Source: Algoriphagus taiwanensis (GTDB taxonomy: Bacteria > Bacteroidota > Bacteroidia > Cytophagales > Cyclobacteriaceae). Taken from it: DNA of 64,000 nucleotides. A program made the translations under genes and the position numbers. The stretch lies in NCBI RefSeq assembly GCF_036245645.1, contig NZ_BTPE01000006.1, positions 205,008 to 269,007 on the forward strand, in the 5' to 3' direction. The notes under the pieces were generated by a model. That model was not told where the DNA came from and made no database searches. It saw only the letters and a list, made by a program, of their open reading frames with translations. Of the stretch, positions 27,744 through 37,800 are shown one piece after another (the stretch's first letter is position 1; every line of letters begins with the position of its first letter).

Positions 27744-27769
27744 AAAAAGGCCGGTTTTCCGGTCTTTTT
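27744..27769 (+). terminator. Terminator of the superoxide dismutase gene
   Basis: Stem GGCCGG-TTTT-CCGGTC (one G-T pair) preceded by an A run and followed by five T. Confidence 0.75.
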
Positions 27770-27803
27770 CATTTATTTCAACTCTTCAAATCAAAATCCA
27801 ATC

Positions 27804-28283
27804 ATGCAAGACCCTAAGTCACTCACATCAGTTGCCCTTTTTCATCAGACATTCAAGCACCCGGTGCTCCCTGAGCCTACGATTCCCTCTGAGACTCGAT
27901 GCAATCTCCGGGTTTCCCTTTTGTCCGAAGAGCTGAAAGAGCTAGAGGAGGCGATTGAAAACAAAGACTTGGTTGAAATCGCCGATGCACTTTGTGATTT
28001 ACAGTATGTGCTTTCCGGGGCCATTTTGGAATTTGGATTGGGAGAAAAGTTCAAGTCCCTTTTCGATGAAGTACAGCGCTCCAATATGAGCAAAGCCTGC
28101 AAAACCGAAGAGGAAGCCAAAGCTACCGTCGCACACTATGAAGCAAAGGGCACTCCCTGCTTTTATGAAAAAGAGGGAGATTTATACCTGGTCTTCAGAG
28201 AAGGCGATCACAAGACGCTGAAGTCAGTGAATTATTCTCCAGCGGATTTGAAAGGGATTTTGGAGACTAATTCCGAAAGTTGA
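27804..28283 (+). CDS. MazG-like nucleoside triphosphate pyrophosphohydrolase
   Basis: A 159-residue all-alpha NTP-PPase domain protein. The metal-binding ExxE...ExxD pattern is seen in SEELKELEEAIENKDLVEIADALCDLQYV. Members remove pyrophosphate from (often aberrant) nucleotides. The C-terminal tail (residues 110-159) is typical of the phage/Bacteroidota Cof-like subgroup. Alone between the dismutase and a convergent outer-membrane gene. Confidence 0.85.
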   Translation: MQDPKSLTSVALFHQTFKHPVLPEPTIPSETRCNLRVSLLSEELKELEEAIENKDLVEIADALCDLQYVLSGAILEFGLGEKFKSLFDEVQRSNMSKACKTEEEAKATVAHYEAKGTPCFYEKEGDLYLVFREGDHKTLKSVNYSPADLKGILETNSES

Positions 28284-28299
28284 ATAATTCATAGGCTCC

Positions 28300-29478
28300 T
28301 CATCTCCACAAAAGATTAAGCCCAAGGGCAAACTGAAAAGTATCATCTGCGAAAATGGAGGGGTGGGTGTATATCTCTTCATTCAGGGAGGTAATTTGCT
28401 TTCCCGTGACTAGGTTGACTTCTATATCAAAGGGCAATTTGCCATCTGTAAGACTTGAGGTTGGAATCAGTGTCCCGTATCCCCAAGAAAAACCGGCCCT
28501 GTTTCCGGTGACCCAGATATCTCCATCGGGCTGTGTGCCTGAAGGACCTTTTTCGGTGAAATAGCCAATTCTTAAGGCCAATCGCTCAAAAAACCAAGCC
28601 TCCGCACCCACACCAAAAGCTGTATTTAATTCATGATCGGTGGAATTCTCCGGACCTCCGGGGAGATAGTCCTGGAACTGCAGATCCAATCGCAAATCCA
28701 CTGCCTGGGCTGCACCCCTGAAGTAACCTTTGCCCGCTGTCAAGCCTGATTGTAGGGGGAGCTGAAAAGCATAGCCTCCTCCTAACCGAAGAATGATCGG
28801 CATATAGGCTACACTTTCTGCGTCTTGGTAGGTCTGATTGGTTTCGCCCTGGAACAAAAAGTTGTAAAGAGAAAGGGCCCCAAAAACACGTTGGTTTTTG
28901 AAAGTTTCTCCCTTGAAAAGCTCCACTTGTCTTTCGTATTGGATTCCAAGGCTTGGGATAAAATCAGAATTGGTCTTTTCCCCATCTACTGCATTTTCCT
29001 GCATCAGATTCAGGCTAAGCCCTGCCTGAAGTCCTTCCATAATCTCATAGGCACCCAAAATCGAAATGGCATGCTGAGAGAAAAAATCAGTATCGAATGT
29101 CTGCCCTCCAATGATCGTAGTCCAGACCGGATCGGGATTTTGATAGCTGAAGTAGGATAGGCCTACGGCAATCTTTTGATTCAATTTGAAAGCCCCTCCC
29201 ACAAAATAATACCGGGAATCCGGCCGGTAGGAATGCCCATTGGCATAGTTGGCATAAGCCTGAATAGGAGCTTTGGAACTGCCAATTGAAGCAGGGTTGT
29301 AGAAGGAATTTTCGATTCCTGCTCTGGTAAGAGTGGTAAAGCCCATCCCTTGGGCACGGGCGCTGGTAGATTGGTTGTTAAAGAGCCCAAAATATCCCGG
29401 GGGATAGTAGTAGGATGTTTGGGAAAATAAAGGCAAGCTAAAGCTCAACGCAACAATTAAAAATAATAGCTTTTTCAT
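28300..29478 (-). CDS. Outer-membrane beta-barrel protein (PorV/UPF0164-like)
   Basis: A 392-residue protein with a signal peptide (ending LFSQ) and alternating hydrophobic strands ending in an aromatic-rich C-terminus (FQFALGLNLLWR). ARAQGMGFTTLT...ENSFYNPAS resembles the PorV/UPF0164 start, where a small residue-rich hairpin precedes NPA. No precise function. Its upstream region carries the GATGAC-N16-CGATG motif shared with the sigma-factor locus, so it is probably in the same regulon. Confidence 0.75.
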   Translation of the reverse strand: MKKLLFLIVALSFSLPLFSQTSYYYPPGYFGLFNNQSTSARAQGMGFTTLTRAGIENSFYNPASIGSSKAPIQAYANYANGHSYRPDSRYYFVGGAFKLNQKIAVGLSYFSYQNPDPVWTTIIGGQTFDTDFFSQHAISILGAYEIMEGLQAGLSLNLMQENAVDGEKTNSDFIPSLGIQYERQVELFKGETFKNQRVFGALSLYNFLFQGETNQTYQDAESVAYMPIILRLGGGYAFQLPLQSGLTAGKGYFRGAAQAVDLRLDLQFQDYLPGGPENSTDHELNTAFGVGAEAWFFERLALRIGYFTEKGPSGTQPDGDIWVTGNRAGFSWGYGTLIPTSSLTDGKLPFDIEVNLVTGKQITSLNEEIYTHPSIFADDTFQFALGLNLLWR

Positions 29479-29498
29479 ACGATAAGTGGTTTTTATAG

Positions 29499-29527
29499 CT
29501 CATCGTATGCAGGCCAAAAAGGTCATC
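29499..29527 (-). promoter_or_regulatory. ECF-type promoter motif, copy A (outer-membrane protein gene)
   Basis: Reading on the minus strand: GATGAC, then 16 bases (CTTTTTGGCCTGCATA), then CGATGAG, ending 21 bases before the ATG. Spacing is identical in four copies at this locus. Confidence 0.7.
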
Positions 29528-29544
29528 AAAGATTTGAAAAATCA

Positions 29545-29602
29545 ATCTTAAAAAATCAAAGCCCTCGGCAAAGAGAAGCTATTGCTATCCATCCGAGGGC
29601 TT
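29545..29602 (-). terminator. Terminator of the 837-aa lipoprotein gene
   Basis: Stem AAGCCCTCGG / CCGAGGGCTT (10 pairs, long loop) followed on the minus strand by TTTGATTTTTT. Confidence 0.8.
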
Positions 29603-29632
29603 GACTTGTGATTTAGATTCTGACCATTCCCA

Positions 29633-32146
29633 TCATCCGGGGTCTTTCAGCCGAATGACCACCTGAGCTTTGCCTTTGTACTTTCCCGCCTCAGCGGCAA
29701 AGCCTCCACAATCCGGCCAGCCTTTATTCTCAGGCCTGCTTCCGGATTTGACAAAAACATAGCTGAATTCATATTTACCATCTTCATCAGGTACTTTATC
29801 AGCACTCCAAGTCGAAGATCTACCAACCATGATATTGGGTGCTGGATAAAAGTCAATAATCTTCGCTGTGTAAGAGATCGCATTGGGCTGAGGATCAATC
29901 AGGAAATGTACACCCGAACCACAATTCAGGTAATTGCCTGTTTGATTTTGAAAGCTTTTCACCTGAAGATCTACGGTGATGATTTTGATATTGTCCGAAT
30001 TGTCAATCTCAATCTGAAGGGTGAGTTCTTCATAGAGGAAATATTCCCCATCCACGGCTGATTTTTCATAAATCCTTGCTTTGACAGTTTCAGTTCCTTT
30101 TTTGGTTTCTTTGTCGCTGCAAACATAGGTGATGGAGTTGGTGTCGTATGAGGTGATTACATTAGAAATACCATCCAATGACACGAATCGTCCATGTTTG
30201 CCTTCGGTAGTCCACACCACTTTTTTGCCTGTAAAATCCGCATCCCGCTGATTGACAGGCTCGATAAACAGTTTGGCAGAATTTATAAGGTCTTCTTTTC
30301 CTGAAAGCACCAGTCCTCCGGGTTTGAGCATATAGGAGCTCTTTTTCAAATTCAAAACTGTGGTATCCCGACCGATCAATTGGTTTTTGTAGTAGGCCTC
30401 CAGGTAGACATACTCAAAATTATTTTCCTCAGGGAGATCAGAAGCGCTGGTTTCGGAGTAGTAGATGATCTCCTTGTCAGAGCTGTCAAATTCCTTTCCT
30501 TTGTTTCCTTTTTTGTCTTGGATGTAGCCATACTTTCCGGAAGTGCTCCATTTGAAATAAGGAAAATTATCTCCGCCTTCCTCTTCGAGGTTTTTGATTT
30601 CGGCTTTGATTTCTTTATTGCCCCGACTGGAGACGGTGGCCTCAGCAGGGAGTAGGCTGACTTTAGCCGAGCGGGCTGTAACGGTCCATTCCTCAAACTG
30701 ACGGGAGTTTCTAAAATCCAAACCGATTCGCAGGAAATCTCCTGCCAAAAGGGCGGAATTCAAAACTTTAAGAACTCTTCCTGCACTTTCAAAAACCTCT
30801 TCAGATTTGCTAGGATCGACTTTAGGAAAACCCTTCACATAGTCTTTTCCAAATTCTCGCATCAAGTCAAAACCCAGCCATGCCAAGTCGGAGAATTTCG
30901 ATTCTACAGTCCCAGCATACACTTTTTCTACAGCCTTCCTTAGAGCTCCCGAATACTGCCCTTTTTTGATCTCGTCATAAACATCAGGGCTAGCCTTTAA
31001 ATAGACTTCTGTCTTTTCTATAAAAGCCTCAACCCGCCCATTTTTGATATCTATCCCTCCTTCTTTCAGTTCTCCTTTATACCCAAAAATTTCCATAATC
31101 AAGGGAAACATAAAGTCTATCGCAAAGGTCTCGACTTCCAAGCGGGTTAATTTCAGAAATTCTGCTTCGGTTTTTGGATTGGTGGAGCTTATTCCAGGGC
31201 CTACAATATGTAGCCGGTATTCCGCCTCACTTTCCTTGTCTTCTAGTGGCAAGGACGCCGGACCGCTTGTTTTCGCAGCTATTTCCGATTGTATATTTTC
31301 GACAAGACTACCCAAAATCCCCGTTAAAGAATTTGCAGCAGAGGCTGGGTCTATGATAAAGTCCTCTTTGGCAGGGGTGTTGCCTCCCAGATTATCTATA
31401 AGTGTTGTTTTGACACCGGATTCATCCTTTGAAGATATTTTGTACAAGAAAGCATGCGCTCTTCTTCGATAAGAATTGGTGACTGAAATTTTTCCCAGGT
31501 CGCTTTCAAAAACCTGAATACCGCTTCTGATATCTGCTGCATCGACCTGAATATCGGATACTTTAGCTCGGATATCCAACTCATTGGGTTCTGGCATAAT
31601 AGATTTTAATACCCCACTAAGCGGCTCAGTAAAAGACCCCTTGGAAAGAATAAGCGGGTCCTGCTTCCATAATCCCTCAAATTCTTCTCTCCATGCCAGT
31701 CCGGCAGGGACTTCATTGATTTTGCTAAAGAAGCTTGGAGCATTTTGTCCGGGAATTAACCATAATCGGGAGCCTAAGTACAACAATACATCCGCTGTAG
31801 TCTGGGGAGACAGCCGCGTTTGATTACTGGAAAGGTATCCCATCAGGATTATTTCCCCATTTTTGTCTAGTAGATAAGTAACACTGCCTTCACCTGGTGT
31901 GGCAATTGCTTTGGTTTTCCCTCCATTTTCTACTGGGAATTTATTCCCAAAGGACAGCAATTCAGCACCAGTCAAGTCCAAGGAGCTACCCTCAGGCAAT
32001 ACAATTTGGACTTCTTGGGTTTCAAAATTTCCAGCCGGATTTTCTCCCACAGGTGGATTAGTAGGGTTGGTTGGATTTGCGGGTTCGGTGTCTTCCTGGC
32101 AAGAAAGGGTAAGGGCCACCAAAAAGAAGAAGAGTAGCTTTTTCAT
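29633..32146 (-). CDS. Large lipoprotein of unknown function
   Basis: 837 residues from the ATG at 32146 (MKKLLFFFLVALTLSC, lipobox LTLSC). The mature start is a Pro/Asn/Thr spacer (repeated NPT). No enzymatic motif was recognised; the second half looks like several immunoglobulin-like beta-sandwich domains (VSLLPAEATVSSRGNKEIKA; VVWTTEGKHGRF). It is likely exposed at the cell surface. It carries the shared promoter motif and lies directly downstream of the anti-sigma-like gene, so regulation by the neighbouring ECF sigma factor is likely. Confidence 0.8.
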   Translation of the reverse strand: MKKLLFFFLVALTLSCQEDTEPANPTNPTNPPVGENPAGNFETQEVQIVLPEGSSLDLTGAELLSFGNKFPVENGGKTKAIATPGEGSVTYLLDKNGEIILMGYLSSNQTRLSPQTTADVLLYLGSRLWLIPGQNAPSFFSKINEVPAGLAWREEFEGLWKQDPLILSKGSFTEPLSGVLKSIMPEPNELDIRAKVSDIQVDAADIRSGIQVFESDLGKISVTNSYRRRAHAFLYKISSKDESGVKTTLIDNLGGNTPAKEDFIIDPASAANSLTGILGSLVENIQSEIAAKTSGPASLPLEDKESEAEYRLHIVGPGISSTNPKTEAEFLKLTRLEVETFAIDFMFPLIMEIFGYKGELKEGGIDIKNGRVEAFIEKTEVYLKASPDVYDEIKKGQYSGALRKAVEKVYAGTVESKFSDLAWLGFDLMREFGKDYVKGFPKVDPSKSEEVFESAGRVLKVLNSALLAGDFLRIGLDFRNSRQFEEWTVTARSAKVSLLPAEATVSSRGNKEIKAEIKNLEEEGGDNFPYFKWSTSGKYGYIQDKKGNKGKEFDSSDKEIIYYSETSASDLPEENNFEYVYLEAYYKNQLIGRDTTVLNLKKSSYMLKPGGLVLSGKEDLINSAKLFIEPVNQRDADFTGKKVVWTTEGKHGRFVSLDGISNVITSYDTNSITYVCSDKETKKGTETVKARIYEKSAVDGEYFLYEELTLQIEIDNSDNIKIITVDLQVKSFQNQTGNYLNCGSGVHFLIDPQPNAISYTAKIIDFYPAPNIMVGRSSTWSADKVPDEDGKYEFSYVFVKSGSRPENKGWPDCGGFAAEAGKYKGKAQVVIRLKDPG

Positions 32147-32166
32147 ACGTAGAGTCATTTTTATTA

Positions 32167-32195
32167 CTCATCGTATGCAAGCCAAAAAGGTCATC
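32167..32195 (-). promoter_or_regulatory. ECF-type promoter motif, copy B (large lipoprotein gene)
   Basis: GATGAC-N16-CGATGAG on the minus strand, N16 = CTTTTTGGCTTGCATA, differing from copy A by one base. It ends 21 bases before the ATG at 32146. Confidence 0.7.
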
Positions 32196-32203
32196 AAACT
32201 TTC

Positions 32204-32938
32204 TTAATCTTTCTGAATTTCCTCCAAAAGCTGTTTCGCTTCTGGTCTTTCCACGTTGGAGAGGAGAGTTTTTACTTGCTCAAGTTTGCCTTGCTTCAAA
32301 TAAATCAGTGCCAGATACCACTTGGCATCTTCTTCAAATTCGGAGGAAGACTCTGACAAAATCCGCTGAAGGATCTTTTGGCTTTCCTGAAAATTCTCTA
32401 ACTCAAGATTGGCCATGGCTACAAAATAGAGCAAAGTATCCCCGCTAGGGTTCTGCTCCAATAAAGGCTCCCAAAGTGTCAGCGCCTCTTGGTATTTCCC
32501 TTCTTTGTAATCTACCATTCCCCGGTCAAATTCATAGGAATCGGTTCCGGACATGGCCGTAATCAGTCCAGGGTCTGTCTCATAGTAAGTCTCATATAGT
32601 TTTTGATTCGGGTCTTGTAGTCCTACCCGGAATCCCCACCACGCCACAAAAATCAAAGCTAGACTCGCCGCCACAGCCCAAATCCATCTCGGGAATGGGA
32701 CAGTCTTTGAAGCGCTTCCGGCAAAGGCTTTTTCATGGATTTTTTCGAGTTCTTCCTTGACCAGGAGGGATTCTAATTCTTCGCGGAGTGCTTTGACTTC
32801 CTGCACTTTCAGCGACCATTCGGAGTCTTCCTTTTCCAAATCCTGAAAGGCCTTAGCCTGCTCAGGAGAAAGGGTCTCGTCCAGCCAAGCTTCGATCAAC
32901 TCATATTCAAGGGGGGTGATATTTAAGTCCTTTGACAT
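32204..32938 (-). CDS. Membrane TPR protein, putative anti-sigma factor
   Basis: A 244-residue single-pass protein: an N-terminal cytoplasmic part of about 83 residues, a membrane span at 84-102 (RWIWAVAASLALIFVAWW), and a periplasmic part with tetratricopeptide repeats (FDRGMVDYKEGKYQEALTLW). It overlaps the sigma-factor stop by four bases (ATGA). Position, topology and N-terminal helices with LDETLSPEQ suggest it holds the sigma factor at the membrane, but no classical zinc anti-sigma motif is seen, so this is inference from context. Confidence 0.75.
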   Translation of the reverse strand: MSKDLNITPLEYELIEAWLDETLSPEQAKAFQDLEKEDSEWSLKVQEVKALREELESLLVKEELEKIHEKAFAGSASKTVPFPRWIWAVAASLALIFVAWWGFRVGLQDPNQKLYETYYETDPGLITAMSGTDSYEFDRGMVDYKEGKYQEALTLWEPLLEQNPSGDTLLYFVAMANLELENFQESQKILQRILSESSSEFEEDAKWYLALIYLKQGKLEQVKTLLSNVERPEAKQLLEEIQKD

Positions 32939-33495
32939 CAGGGTTTCATGATTTTGCGGAGTGTCTCCATGCAGCGGTACTTATTGTTTTTGGCGGTCTG
33001 TGTGGTCCAGCCAAAGCTCTGGGCTACTTTTTCTAGGGAAAGATTTTCGAAATAAAACTGCTTCAGTAATTCTCTACAGCTCTCGCCCAACTTTTGAAAA
33101 GCCACATCCAAAGCCAATGTCCTTTCCTCTGATTCTCCAAGTTCTTTTTCTTCTGCTATTTCAATAGAAAACCCACTCAAGGTCTGTTCTTTTTTAAATC
33201 GGCCAGAGCGAAGAAAATCCAACCATTTATTTTTGGACACCTGAAATAGAAAACCTTGCATGGCAGAGCTGTTTTGAGGCAAAAATTCCTCGGCTTTTAC
33301 TTTTTGCCAAGCCACAAGAAAAGCTTCCTGAAAGATGTCTTTTGCCTGATCTTCATCGCCGTTATTTTGAAGAATGTACCTTTTCACTTTGGGAAAGACA
33401 TCGATATAAAGTGAGCTCATCACCTTTCTATCATTCTCCTTGATCCCCCGGATAAGTTCCTCTTGTGACAACAGACTGATCGAATCTTTCGGCAT
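32938..33495 (-). CDS. ECF sigma factor
   Basis: A 185-residue sigma-70 family protein with region 2 (DQAKDIFQEAFLVAWQKV) and region 4 (CRELLKQFYFENLSLEKVAQ ... TAKNNKYRCMETLRK). First gene of a coupled pair with the membrane TPR protein. Its own upstream region has CTTTTTGGC at the place corresponding to the shared motif, and flanking ACTAGT words, but not a full GATGAC/CGATG match. Likely controls the surrounding envelope genes. Confidence 0.93.
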   Translation of the reverse strand: MPKDSISLLSQEELIRGIKENDRKVMSSLYIDVFPKVKRYILQNNGDEDQAKDIFQEAFLVAWQKVKAEEFLPQNSSAMQGFLFQVSKNKWLDFLRSGRFKKEQTLSGFSIEIAEEKELGESEERTLALDVAFQKLGESCRELLKQFYFENLSLEKVAQSFGWTTQTAKNNKYRCMETLRKIMKP

Positions 33496-33564
33496 ACTTG
33501 ACTAGTTGCCAAAAAGATACTAGTAAATCCATTTGATGCCAAGAATCCAAGGCACTACCTCCTT

Positions 33565-34755
33565 TCAGAATTGATCAATTTCCTGATACACGTTTAAATT
33601 TCTAGTAATGAGACTGACCATCAGCTCATCATGGGCCCGTGCAAATGTGCTGTTGTAATTGGATTGGGTGTAATCCCCGTTGCCATTGAAGATCAATGCT
33701 GCAGCCATTCCATTGGAATGAAACATGTATCCAGACCGAGTACCGGGTAATGCTCCGTAGAAATATTTGATCTGATTGTTTTGGGCTATTCCATTGGCAA
33801 AACCGGTGTTGGCAGTAGAGCCTTGGATGAATTGATTGTAAATGGCTGGGTCAAGCAAATCCGGCCTTGATGGGTTCCCGTCAATAGCGGTCACAAAACG
33901 AAGCAGGTCTGGTGCCGAGGTGACAATTCCTGCATCTCCATCCCGTCTTTCCAGGTTAAAATTGTACTCAAACCCTTTGGTCCCGCCCTGTCCGTAATAG
34001 GTCGCTTCGTTGGGAAGTCTGCCCTGGGTTCCGTTTTTCCCGTAGGCTGTAGCGGTCATTTTCAATGGATCGGTGATTCGCTCTTTGACAAATTGGGCAA
34101 AGCTTTTTCCGGAAACTTTTTCCACAATTCGCGCCGCCACGAAATAATTGGTGTTGATGTACCAGTACTGACTTCCCGGGTCAAAGTTCAGGGTCGCATT
34201 GTCCATCATCCAGTCAAAAAAGCCTGCATTTGTTCTGCCCTGCTCGTAATCAATCGCATCCCGATTCCCACTGACTACCCAACCTCCGGTGGTCATTTGA
34301 AGAAGATGCCGTACAGTCACTTGCTTGACCCGGTTGGAGTAGGCTTTGGTACCATAAGTAGTTCCCAAAATTGCGCCTTCCCCAAATACCTTGTCTTCCA
34401 GTTTGATTTTCCCATCCTGGACCAAGAGCATAATCGCCAAACCCGTAAACGTCTTGGAAACGCTGGCGACTCTCATTTGGGTATTCAACTCCATGGCCTT
34501 GTTTTGGGCTTGGTCTGCCACACCATAAGCCTTTTGATAGACAAGTTTTCCATTTTTAGATATAGCCAAGCTTGCACCGGGTATGTTGTATTGGGAGATA
34601 AAGCCCTCAATTTGACTGTCTATTGCAGCTATGTCCTCCTGCTTGGCAGTAGGTGTAGGCGTGGGCGTTGGGTCTGAACTTTCGGAGCAGGCAATAAGAA
34701 CTGCCAAAATGAAAATCCAGGAGAAGTGTCGGAAATGTTTGAAGTTATTTTTCAT
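33565..34755 (-). CDS. Serine hydrolase lipoprotein, class C beta-lactamase family
   Basis: 396 residues from the ATG at 34755 (MKNNFKHFRHF). A lipobox (VLIACSES) and a Thr/Pro linker are followed by the penicillin-binding fold: SxxK as SVSKTF, YxN as YIN in QYWYINTNY, and HSNG in place of KTG/HTG. It resembles D-alanyl-D-alanine carboxypeptidase-like hydrolases. A copy of the GATGAC-N16-CGATG motif lies upstream, overlapping the end of the CHAT gene, so it probably belongs to the sigma regulon. Confidence 0.88.
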   Translation of the reverse strand: MKNNFKHFRHFSWIFILAVLIACSESSDPTPTPTPTAKQEDIAAIDSQIEGFISQYNIPGASLAISKNGKLVYQKAYGVADQAQNKAMELNTQMRVASVSKTFTGLAIMLLVQDGKIKLEDKVFGEGAILGTTYGTKAYSNRVKQVTVRHLLQMTTGGWVVSGNRDAIDYEQGRTNAGFFDWMMDNATLNFDPGSQYWYINTNYFVAARIVEKVSGKSFAQFVKERITDPLKMTATAYGKNGTQGRLPNEATYYGQGGTKGFEYNFNLERRDGDAGIVTSAPDLLRFVTAIDGNPSRPDLLDPAIYNQFIQGSTANTGFANGIAQNNQIKYFYGALPGTRSGYMFHSNGMAAALIFNGNGDYTQSNYNSTFARAHDELMVSLITRNLNVYQEIDQF

Positions 34756-34782
34756 GAGCAAGAGAAGTTGTCTACTTTCTAT

Positions 34783-34811
34783 AGCATCGATTACTCCGCT
34801 CTGAAGTCATC
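34783..34811 (-). promoter_or_regulatory. ECF-type promoter motif, copy D (serine hydrolase gene)
   Basis: GATGAC-N16-CGATG on the minus strand with a different N16 (TTCAGAGCGGAGTAAT), so only the two boxes and the spacing are conserved. It overlaps the last bases of the CHAT gene. Confidence 0.55.
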
Positions 34812-37800
34812 AACTTGCAAAAAGTTTTTTTCGCAGAACCCAAGAAAAAGCAATAACAGCCCCCAAACACATTAAAATGATCCAAATGGAACGGGATTGG
34901 GGTTTCAGGGCGACAGGTTCTGCATCTCCCAAAATGATGAGACTTGCCCAAAAAGAGGGATCCAATTCCCTGCCTTTAGCTTGGGACAAATAGTTGAGTT
35001 TGGCTTTTCTCAAAGCCTCATCCTTGCTCAGCCCCTCTTCCAAAAAGTGGTAAAAATCCTCCGTGATGCTTACACTGGCTTTTTCGTCGATTTTTCCCAA
35101 ACCAATCAAAAGTGACTTCGTCCCGGAATAATTGAAGGCATGCGCCAATGAAATCATGCCCTCTCCGGGTGCATAGGCCGGCTTGCCGGACTCACAGGCT
35201 AGCAGCACTGCCAATTCGGAAGTAAGGTCGAGCTCATAGATCTCACTTGCAAAAAGTTCGTGTGGTTCCAAAGGGTTTTCGGCAGATTTGGCAAAAACCA
35301 AGCGGGAATCATCAGGATTGACATTGCTGGAAAAGGCATGTGTACCCAAATGGATAATTCGGGATTTTCCTGCTTCTGATTTAAAATTAGCCACGGTGGA
35401 CCCGCTTTCCAGAAATGATTTGGCTCCAAAGCGGGAAGAAATCTCCTCAACAAGCTTTCGGGTAAAAGGCTGCGGAATCAATTCCATATATGCCTTGTCC
35501 AAAAACTGCCGATCCAAAAAAGAGGCACGATAGCTTTCTTTCATTTGATCAAAAAATCCGGGAGCAAAGGCTACCAATTGATCCTCATAGGCAATTCCCA
35601 CCTGACTGTCCAGAAACAGCATCCCGTATTGATAGGAAAAACTGTGGTCCTGCAGAAGTGAGTTTTCTACCAAATCAGACCAAAACTCTACCGGCTTCTT
35701 ACAAAGTGCTTCAAAACTGAGATTGAATAGCAGGCCTTCGGGTATTATAGCCACTCGTTGGGTTTTCAGGTAAGGAAGGGCAGGTTTCCACAGCAATTGA
35801 TAGAGCTCGTGCAAAAGAGCAGGCTGATAACTGTTTAGAGAGGCTTGCTCAGCCAGTAATTCAAGGGTAGGTGAGAGGGCGGGTGTATCCAAGTGGATCA
35901 GCTTCTTCTCATTTCCCCGGAGGACCAAAACCCACCATTCTTTTCCAATGTGGAGGTATCTAAGGTAAGTTATATTCGGATTGAGTTGGGAATAAACCCG
36001 AGTGAGTGCGTTTTGGCTATTTTCAAAATGCAATTGAAAATAGGAAGGATGGCGGGTCCTCAAGGTATCCAAAAAGCCGTCCCATTCCTCTCGGGCTTTG
36101 ATGTAGGCTGAAAGATCCCTCTTTTCATTTTGAAGGGACTCCTTCAATTTCTCTTCAAGAAACTTTTCCCTTTCGAGAATTCCCGGTGGAACCCCACCAA
36201 ACCTAACCAATTGATTTTTTTGAAGCCTTGACCGGATCTGCCGATAGCGAGCATGTTCGTGGTAGGTTAGAAGCCGGTCCAGGTAGCTTTCATTTCCGCT
36301 GATTTGATAAAGTTCGAGCTCTATCTTCTCCAAAAACTCAAAATATTCCTGATTTAGGTCCAGCTGAATACTGATATCCGAAGGTTCAAAAAGAAAGTCT
36401 GATTGAGAATCAATGATCTGAAGACCCTCCAAAAGCTCGTTTTCAATGGATTTTAGGAGTTCAGGATCCTTTTTTCCCAATTGATATCGGCTCCGGTTTC
36501 GGATCAAAATGAGCTGTGGCTTTTGGAAAACTGCCTGAAGGGAATCGTTTAAACTGCTGCGCTGATTGACCAGTCGATTCAAGAGTCCAAAGGCTTGACC
36601 AATGGATTCCAGGGATTTCTCGTATTGTGTTCCCAATTCATAGATCGCAGCCTGATTGACAGCTTGATTAAAATCAAGGTACAAATTGTCTGAAGCCAGA
36701 TCGGCTAGGTAGTCTCTGGCAGTTTGAGAAAGTGAAATCGCTTCCTTGATTTTTTGGTTTTCGGCCAAAAAAAGGCTGAAGTTTTTCAGAAAGTCCAAAT
36801 AAATCACATCGTAATCCCCTTGCAGCTCCTCTTCAAACAAAGACTTGGCTTTTCTGTAGAGCGAATCTGCCCGCTCTTCATTTTGCAAAAAGTCCTCCAT
36901 CCTAGCCAAAGTATGGATTCCGTCTCCTTTCCAGTAGGTGTTTTCCTGATCGCTTTCCTCCAATCTTGCAAGACCGTCCTCGAGGTACTTTCTAGCCAAA
37001 TCCAATTCCTGCGTATCAAAATAAATCTGTCCCAGAAGAATTCGGGATTTGGTGGTATTCAGATCATTTTCGCCCAGTTCCTCTGATTTTCTCTGAAAGG
37101 AAAACTCCAACAGCTGCTTGGCCCGGCTATAGAAGCCCATTTGCTTATACAGACCGGCCAGATTGTCCAACGACCGGAGATAGTCCTGTAGGATTTTCTG
37201 GTACTCCAGAGCCTCAAGCCCAGAAGCCATGTATTGTTCTCCATAGGCTATTGCCTTGCTCATGGATTGTTCTGCAGCTTCAAAGTCAGATTGGGCCATC
37301 TGCACACCCGCGAGATTGTTAAGGATGATACTTTTTCGGTAAAAGCTATTTCTCGGAGTTGGGTCCAGCTGATCAATGGCTGCTAAGGTTTTGCCATAGT
37401 AAAAAGCCGCTGAATCCAGGTTGGCGGTGAAATAGGCAATATTTCCCAGGTAACTATTGGCGAAATAAACATTTTCTGGGTCGGAATCGGAAAGCTCCAA
37501 ACTCAATACTTGGGCCAAATGCCTCTTGGCGGCAGGCAAGTCCATATTTTTAACAGCAAGTCCGCCCAGATTGAGGTAAAGGCTGGCTAATACTTCTTGA
37601 TTTGGCTCAGGTTCTTTTTTGGCCCATTCCAAAGCCAATAGCGTCTCCTCATAGGCCGCGGTATTGTTTCCAATAAACTCAAACCAATTGGCTAAGCCTT
37701 TTGCCAACGAGCGTTGGTAAATGGGGTTTTGTGAGAGTATTTTCCAATTCTGATGGATAGTCAGAAGTTTTATTTCAGACTCATCCCCTGTCAAGTTCTT

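Noticed and set aside
31044..31472. 142-codon frame antisense to the large lipoprotein gene
   Set aside because: Serine/proline-rich shadow of the real frame without own start context.
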